The notes below the pieces were generated by a model that saw nothing but the letters and a program-made list of their open reading frames with translations, was not told where the DNA came from and ran no database searches. A stretch of DNA of 8,263 nucleotides from Elusimicrobiota bacterium (lineage in GTDB: Bacteria > CG03), in NCBI GenBank assembly GCA_021161625.1, contig JAGHAG010000007.1, positions 1-8,263 of the forward strand, given 5' to 3'. The first letter of the stretch is position 1; every line of letters begins with the position of its first letter. Of this stretch, positions 5,115 to 8,263 are shown piece after piece. The translations under genes were made by a program, and so were the position numbers.

Positions 5115-7268
5115 CTATTTCTTGATTTTTTCTTTGCAGAGTTTGAGCATTTTTTTAGACGGGGCATGATTAGGATTAATTCTTAAAATCTTCTCAAATT
5201 CTAAAATTGCTTTTTTATATTCTCCCCTGCTGTAATAACTCATCCCGTTTACCCAGTAAACTTTCATGAGTTTTTTATTCTTTTCCTGTTTTTGTCTTAT
5301 TTTTGCCTCACACTCTGCAAGAAGTTTTTGCGCCTTCTTTTTATATTGCAAAACTTCGCTTTCCTCTCCCTTTATACTTGTTGCTTTTTTCAGATAACTT
5401 CTTGCCTCATCAAGTTCACCTCTCCTTAAAGCCGCATATCCTTTCAGATAAAAATCTTTAACATTTTTAATTCTTTCCTGCTTTTCTGTTTTCCTTTTTT
5501 CATAAAAATTTTTAATCTCATCAGGTGTCTTTATTTCAAGAAAATCCAGAATGTCTTTGTTGTTCGGGTCAATTTCAAGCGCTCTCTTCCATATTTCAAT
5601 CGCTTTATCCCTGTTTCCAAGCGCATAATAGGCAGAACCAAGTCGCGTCATTGCAAGAACATTTTCAGGTTCCAGTTCCAGCACGTCCTGACATTCCATT
5701 ATTGCAATGTCATATCTGGCACTGTAAATGTTTTTAAGAGCAATATAAAGTTTCTGCTCAACAAGGTTCATTCCGGGTATAAGTTGAATTTTATTATAAA
5801 TTTCAGGGAACTCAGCCTTGAAAATTTCTAAAATTTTTCTGTTAATATAGGAAGGTTCAATCTGGGTGAGATAAATTGCACAGTTTATGGCAATTTTCCC
5901 TTTGCTATTGAGAAACGCTGAAACTCCTTTCCTTAAAAGCCATGCGGGTTTTGTGGGCTTTATGCTTGAGGAAACAACTTTTGTTACTTTTTTCATTCGC
6001 TCAACAAGAATTTTTACATCATCGTCAAACGGCGAAATTTCAAATGCAGAATTGAATTTCTTAAAAGCATCGGAAAACTTGCCCTTTAAAGTAAGTTCCT
6101 TCCCTTCCTCTATAAATGGTTTTGCAAGGGAACTCATTTTATCAAAAGAAACAGAATAAATTTTTCTTGCCTGAGAGTTGGATGGGTCAAGAGACAGAAC
6201 TTCCCTTGCAAATCTAAATGCCTCTTTCCAGTCCTGTTTATTGAAGGCATTGTTTGCCTTTATTAAAAGTTCTTCTATTTTAGAAGGTGAAACTTCCTGT
6301 GGTTTAACTTCTTCCTTTTCCTCCCCAAAAAGATACGAAAGAGAAATTCTCTGTCTTCCGCCTGAACTCTGGAGTCCTGAAAATGGATAAATAAATGCCC
6401 AGTCAATTGCTAATTTTTTTAAATGAACATATCCAAGACCAATGGACAGATTTCGCATCTGGTAATTGCCTATTGAAAGCCCACCCCTTACCTTAAAAGC
6501 ATCACTGAAAAACCTCTTTTCAAATCCAGAGGAAAGAAAAAATTTTCCATCATTAAATTCCAGAGAATTTCCAACGGTTGACCTTTTTGTCTCTAATGTT
6601 ACTGAAATTTTGAATGTGGGCTTTTTTCTATCCCCACCGCCAAGAGAAACATCAGGGGAACTGAGATAATTCGCACTCAAACCAAAAAACCAGAAATCAG
6701 ACAAAACCCTTGAATAACCCACATCAAAAGCATATGCTTCTTTTGAAAATCCGTTTGCAAAAAGAGGGTCAGATTCGCCCGTTGCCTTGCCTGAAGCATC
6801 AATTGCATTAAAAGTATAATTATCTGAACCATACTTTTTGAAAAGATACCTTAAATTCAATCCTACAAGGTTTTTTTCATTGAGTTTTCTTGAATAATTT
6901 AAAAGAAAAATTTTCTCATCATAAATTTTACCGAATTCATCAACTTTAAGAAAAAATTCCTCAAAACCCAGACCAATACCATTTTTACTGAAACCCTGTG
7001 CATAAGTAAAAATGTTTCTTTGAATTTTGCTTCCATCTGTAAGAGATGGATAAAGATTTTCATATTCTGCTGTTAAATAAGGAATTTTAGAAAACTGTGA
7101 GGCAGAGGGATTTTTAGCGAAAATTGATGGAATTTTTTTTGATAGACACACAGAGTTTGAAAGACCTGCCCCTGCCACACCCCAGCCAAGGTCCTCAAAA
7201 TCAGCATAAATAGAGGATAGTGGACAGAGGAGAGTGGATAGAATAAACAACAATACTATTTTTTTCAT
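5115..7268 (-). CDS. Secreted PorV/PorQ-like beta-barrel plus TPR fusion protein
   Basis: A 717-aa protein. The signal peptide is 'MKKIVLLFILSTLLCPLSSI' with likely cleavage after 'IYA' (A22). Residues ~25-317 look like an outer-membrane barrel of the PorV/PorQ type: an early glycine-rich 'GVAGAGLSNSV', then 'FAKNPSASQFS' (compare 'NPA.L'), then alternating aromatic/polar strands ending 'RISLSYLFGE'. After a charged linker (317-330), TPRs occur at about 331-364, 383-416, 503-536, 537-570 ('SAYYALGNRDKAIEIWKRAL'), 603-636 and 669-702. PorV-type barrels serve in type IX secretion or as transporters, and TPRs bind partners; here both are in one chain, so it may be an envelope assembly hub. AGGA (7280-7277) lies 8 nt before the start, and ATGA overlap with the four-helix gene indicates coupling. 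The signal-peptide core is encoded by a repeat array. The barrel call is moderate; the TPRs are confident. Confidence 0.75.
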   Translation of the reverse strand: MKKIVLLFILSTLLCPLSSIYADFEDLGWGVAGAGLSNSVCLSKKIPSIFAKNPSASQFSKIPYLTAEYENLYPSLTDGSKIQRNIFTYAQGFSKNGIGLGFEEFFLKVDEFGKIYDEKIFLLNYSRKLNEKNLVGLNLRYLFKKYGSDNYTFNAIDASGKATGESDPLFANGFSKEAYAFDVGYSRVLSDFWFFGLSANYLSSPDVSLGGGDRKKPTFKISVTLETKRSTVGNSLEFNDGKFFLSSGFEKRFFSDAFKVRGGLSIGNYQMRNLSIGLGYVHLKKLAIDWAFIYPFSGLQSSGGRQRISLSYLFGEEKEEVKPQEVSPSKIEELLIKANNAFNKQDWKEAFRFAREVLSLDPSNSQARKIYSVSFDKMSSLAKPFIEEGKELTLKGKFSDAFKKFNSAFEISPFDDDVKILVERMKKVTKVVSSSIKPTKPAWLLRKGVSAFLNSKGKIAINCAIYLTQIEPSYINRKILEIFKAEFPEIYNKIQLIPGMNLVEQKLYIALKNIYSARYDIAIMECQDVLELEPENVLAMTRLGSAYYALGNRDKAIEIWKRALEIDPNNKDILDFLEIKTPDEIKNFYEKRKTEKQERIKNVKDFYLKGYAALRRGELDEARSYLKKATSIKGEESEVLQYKKKAQKLLAECEAKIRQKQEKNKKLMKVYWVNGMSYYSRGEYKKAILEFEKILRINPNHAPSKKMLKLCKEKIKK
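7212..7239 (+). repeat. Heptamer array AGWGGAN inside the barrel/TPR signal-peptide codons
   Basis: Four 7-nt units on the plus strand: AGAGGAT (7212), AGTGGAC (7219), AGAGGAG (7226), AGTGGAT (7233). On the minus strand they encode residues ~10-19 of the barrel/TPR protein (LSTLLCPLSS), part of its signal peptide. Positions 7215-7235 form the left arm of a 21-bp inverted repeat with 7604-7624, with 20 of 21 matching and the mismatch at 7225. Confidence 0.75.
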
Positions 7269-7603
7269 TTTATCATTCCTGTTAACATTCTGCTTATTTC
7301 CTCAATTTCTTTTTTAAGAGCCAAATAAGTTTCCTCGCTTATATAATTTTGATCCACAGCAATCTGAAGAAGAGCAACACATTCGTAAGCAGAAGAACGA
7401 GAAGTTCTAAAAAACTTATTCCTCTCCTTAGTTGTATAACGTCCACAGCCTTCACATAAGTTGGCTAATACAGAAACAGAGGCTCTTGTCAACTGACTGG
7501 TTAATCCATAGTTTTCAAATTTTGGGAAATTTTTAACAATGCAATAAATCATATTTACAAATTTTCTAGTTTTCTTATAGACATTCAACTTTTCAAATTT
7601 CAT
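7265..7603 (-). CDS. Four-helix-bundle protein (S23 / 23S rRNA IVS type)
   Basis: A 112-aa protein of the four-helix-bundle family named after proteins encoded in 23S rRNA intervening sequences. It opens 'KFEKLNVYKKTRKFVNMIY', then has the core motif 'YGLTSQLTRASVSVLANLCE' (32-51; Q37, R40, S44, N48, E51), 'GCGR', 'KERNKFFR' and a C-terminal helix ending 'EEISRMLTGMIK'. The usual 'NIAEG.GR' is here 'NLCEGCGR', with two unusual cysteines. Function is unknown; relatives bind nucleic acid or partner proteins, and the Avd protein of diversity-generating retroelements shares the fold. No rRNA or reverse transcriptase is present here. The ribosome-binding site (AGGAG, minus strand 7611-7607) lies within the flanking heptamer array. 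The 3' end overlaps the barrel/TPR start by 4 nt. The gene lies between inverted repeats and interrupts what could otherwise be a two-gene operon. Confidence 0.85.
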   Translation of the reverse strand: MKFEKLNVYKKTRKFVNMIYCIVKNFPKFENYGLTSQLTRASVSVLANLCEGCGRYTTKERNKFFRTSRSSAYECVALLQIAVDQNYISEETYLALKKEIEEISRMLTGMIK

Positions 7604-7634
7604 ACTCTCCTCTTTCCACTATCCACTATCCACT
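7604..7634 (-). repeat. Heptamer array AGTGGAN directly before the four-helix-bundle start codon
   Basis: On the plus strand the units are CTCCTCT (7607), TTCCACT (7614), ATCCACT (7621) and ATCCACT (7628), which read AGTGGAT, AGTGGAT, AGTGGAA and AGAGGAG towards the gene. The last unit serves as the Shine-Dalgarno of the four-helix-bundle gene, 3 nt before its ATG. Positions 7604-7624 are the right arm of the 21-bp inverted repeat shared with 7215-7235. The array fills most of the 37-nt gap to the upstream secreted-protein gene. Confidence 0.8.
7607..7611 (-). promoter_or_regulatory. Ribosome-binding site formed by a repeat unit
   Basis: AGGAG on the minus strand, 3 nt before the ATG at 7603-7601. 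It is part of the heptamer array and of the inverted-repeat arm, so pairing of that arm with its partner downstream in the same mRNA would hide it. The motif is seen; occlusion is inferred. Confidence 0.55.
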
Positions 7635-7640
7635 TTTTTA

Positions 7641-8024
7641 CTATTTTGCGACAACAACTGTTCCTGTGTAGATTTTATTTCCAACCTCAATCTGCCAGAT
7701 GTAAATCCCGGAAGGAATATTTTTCGGCTCCCATATCAAACGACCTTCCCACTCTTTCGCTCCCCCAAATGCATCAGGGTCATCATAAAGAGGAACCCCT
7801 GTATCACCTTCTTTTCTAAAATTAGCGATTTTCATACCCAGAAGATTAAAAATACAACCGCTTACTCTTGCGTCCTCAGGATTATTGTAATAAATATAGA
7901 AAACAGAATTATACTCACCTTTTGCAGAAACAATTTTCGGGACTGCCCTATATTCAAATTTCAAACCCTGAGAATAGGCAGAAAAAGCAAAAATAAAAAT
8001 CAAAATCAAAACTTTTTTATACAT
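7641..8024 (-). CDS. Small secreted FlgD-Ig / T9SS C-terminal-domain-like protein
   Basis: A 127-aa secreted protein. The signal peptide is 'MYKKVLILIFIFAFSAYS' with cleavage probably after S18. The mature ~109 residues are essentially one beta-sandwich of the type found at the C-termini of secreted proteins (FlgD Ig-like or type IX sorting domain-like): 'NSVFYIYYNNPEDARVSGCI' (39-58), 'FNLLGMKIANF', 'EWEGRLIWEPKNIPSGIYIW' (91-110), and the terminal 'GNKIYTGTVVVAK'. Normally such a domain is a tail on a large cargo, so a free-standing copy is unusual. GGGAGGA (8035-8029 on the minus strand) lies 4 nt before the ATG and fixes the start. It is first in the operon that ends with the PorV/PorQ-like barrel protein, so it may be a ligand, subunit or substrate of that protein. 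Domain type is moderately sure; the partnership is inferred. Confidence 0.68.
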   Translation of the reverse strand: MYKKVLILIFIFAFSAYSQGLKFEYRAVPKIVSAKGEYNSVFYIYYNNPEDARVSGCIFNLLGMKIANFRKEGDTGVPLYDDPDAFGGAKEWEGRLIWEPKNIPSGIYIWQIEVGNKIYTGTVVVAK

Positions 8025-8053
8025 TTTATCCTCCCATCGCTTGTTACAATCTT

Positions 8054-8071
8054 GGCGAATGATAATTCGCC
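8054..8071. repeat. Perfect palindrome GGCGAAT-GATA-ATTCGCC
   Basis: A 7-bp perfect inverted repeat with a 4-nt loop, about 30 nt upstream of the secreted-protein start codon. Such GGCGAAT/ATTCGCC hairpins recall dispersed intergenic palindromes in many bacterial genomes. It could also act as an operator or leader hairpin. No T-tract follows on either strand. Confidence 0.6.
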
Positions 8072-8098
8072 CGCTACATTTCTTTTAGTTGATAAGTC

Positions 8099-8144
8099 CC
8101 CCCTCTCAATCTCCCCCCTAAAAGGGGGGAGAAACAGTAGGGGG
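8099..8144. repeat. Nested C-run/G-run inverted repeat
   Basis: Inner arms TCTCCCCCC (8110-8118) and GGGGGGAGA (8124-8132) pair perfectly over 9 bp around a TAAAA loop. Outer arms CCCCCT (8099-8104) and AGGGGG (8139-8144) pair over 6 bp. The GC content is very unlike the surrounding AT-rich DNA. It could form a cruciform or a very stable RNA hairpin. On the minus strand it lies ahead of the secreted-protein operon, so a long leader would contain it. Confidence 0.7.
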
Positions 8145-8149
8145 TCCCC

Positions 8150-8205
8150 TTTTTCACTTTTCAACTTTTCTACTTTTCCACTTGCCATCTTGTTTCCTTG
8201 TCTCC
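8150..8205 (-). repeat. Degenerate octamer array, seven units GNNNNNAA
   Basis: Seven contiguous 8-nt units. On the plus strand they begin at 8150 (TTTTTCAC), 8158 (TTTTCAAC), 8166 (TTTTCTAC), 8174 (TTTTCCAC), 8182 (TTGCCATC), 8190 (TTGTTTCC) and 8198 (TTGTCTCC). On the minus strand all begin with G and end with AA, and the best-conserved group is GTNGAAAA. The period is 8, unlike the 7-nt arrays elsewhere, but the AAGTGGAA-like junctions resemble them. The array starts a few nt after the C/G-run palindrome. Confidence 0.75.
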
Positions 8206-8263
8206 ATATCATTTTATTTGGCAGACCAAGAGTCTCGAGCTACATTTCTTCTTAAATAAATTC

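Larger units (their letters stand above)
8073..8250 (+). repeat. 12-nt direct repeat GCTACATTTCTT, two copies
   Basis: Exact copies at 8073-8084 and 8239-8250 bracket the C/G-run palindrome and the octamer array. Each copy directly follows a short palindromic element (GGCGAAT palindrome; CTCGAG). They may be ends of two related repeat elements, or the scar of a nested insertion. Confidence 0.5.
8025..8263. other. Gene-free repeat mosaic upstream of the minus-strand operon
   Basis: About 240 nt with no credible gene. From left to right it holds the ribosome-binding site of the secreted protein, a GGCGAAT palindrome (8054-8071), a C/G-run nested inverted repeat (8099-8144), an octamer array (8150-8205) and a sequence containing the CTCGAG palindrome (8235-8240). 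A 12-nt direct repeat GCTACATTTCTT occurs at 8073-8084 and 8239-8250. The operon promoter should lie here, but no convincing -35/-10 pair was recognised. Short open frames across it on both strands read as repeat-derived peptides. Confidence 0.6.

Noticed and set aside
7265..7603. Avd-type accessory gene of a diversity-generating retroelement
   Set aside because: The fold family is related, but no reverse transcriptase, template repeat or variable repeat is in the window.
7265..7603. 23S rRNA intervening sequence
   Set aside because: No rRNA sequence flanks the gene; it lies in a protein-coding operon.
7215..7624. Insertion sequence defined by terminal inverted repeats
   Set aside because: No transposase is encoded between the arms, no target-site duplication was seen, and one arm lies in coding sequence of the neighbouring gene. 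A non-autonomous cassette remains possible and is reported as a finding.
8006..8212. Minus-strand open frame of 68 codons across the repeat mosaic
   Set aside because: It overlaps the secreted-protein start and is composed of translated palindrome and octamer array with no recognisable domain; the plus-strand frame at 8052-8255 is equally repeat-derived.

Overview
The window is AT-rich bacterial DNA, read with the standard code (TGA is used as a stop by several genes). It suggests a Gram-negative, probably uncultivated or deep-branching bacterium. The evidence is an LpoB-type outer-membrane lipoprotein, a second lipoprotein with a clear lipobox, a secreted beta-barrel/TPR protein and a secreted FlgD/T9SS-sorting-like domain. 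This mixture is familiar from FCB-type, Elusimicrobiota, Omnitrophota or WOR-3-like genomes, but the sequence does not settle the phylum.

Plus strand, 1-4417: five tightly packed genes. They are the 3' end of a DUF374/LPLAT-type acyltransferase; a 468-residue archaeo-eukaryotic-type primase (AEP) that appears to join a PriS-like catalytic domain to a PriL-like Fe-S domain; an LpoB-like lipoprotein; an isolated V/A-type ATPase subunit D; and a TPR lipoprotein of the COG3014 type. LpoB-like and COG3014-like genes plausibly form one envelope module. Here the ATPase rotor subunit sits between them with no other ATPase gene in view.

Plus strand, 4427-5102: a self-contained DUF433/DUF5615 toxin-antitoxin-type pair. 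It has its own strong promoter (TTGACA, 18-nt spacer, extended -10 TGTTAAAAT), a very short leader and a 17-nt gene overlap. It converges on the minus-strand operon with only 12 nt between stop codons.

Minus strand, 8024-5115: an operon of a small secreted FlgD-Ig/T9SS-CTD-like protein, a four-helix-bundle (S23/IVS-type) protein, and a 717-residue secreted protein with a PorV/PorQ-like barrel followed by TPRs. The last two overlap by 4 nt (ATGA).

The least ordinary signal is a set of degenerate, short-period tandem arrays: period 7 at 2927-3053, 7212-7239 and 7607-7634, and period 8 at 8150-8205, several sharing an AGTGG/AGTAG core (minus-strand sense). One array is translated as the first ~42 residues of the COG3014-like lipoprotein. 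Another encodes part of the signal peptide of the barrel/TPR protein. A third supplies the ribosome-binding site of the four-helix-bundle gene. The last two form a 21-bp inverted repeat (20/21) that brackets the four-helix-bundle gene, like the ends of a cassette or the arms of a long-range mRNA hairpin. The right end of the window (8041-8263) is a mosaic of palindromes and repeats with no convincing gene. The two strongest leads are the fused primase and the link between repeat arrays and the four-helix-bundle gene.
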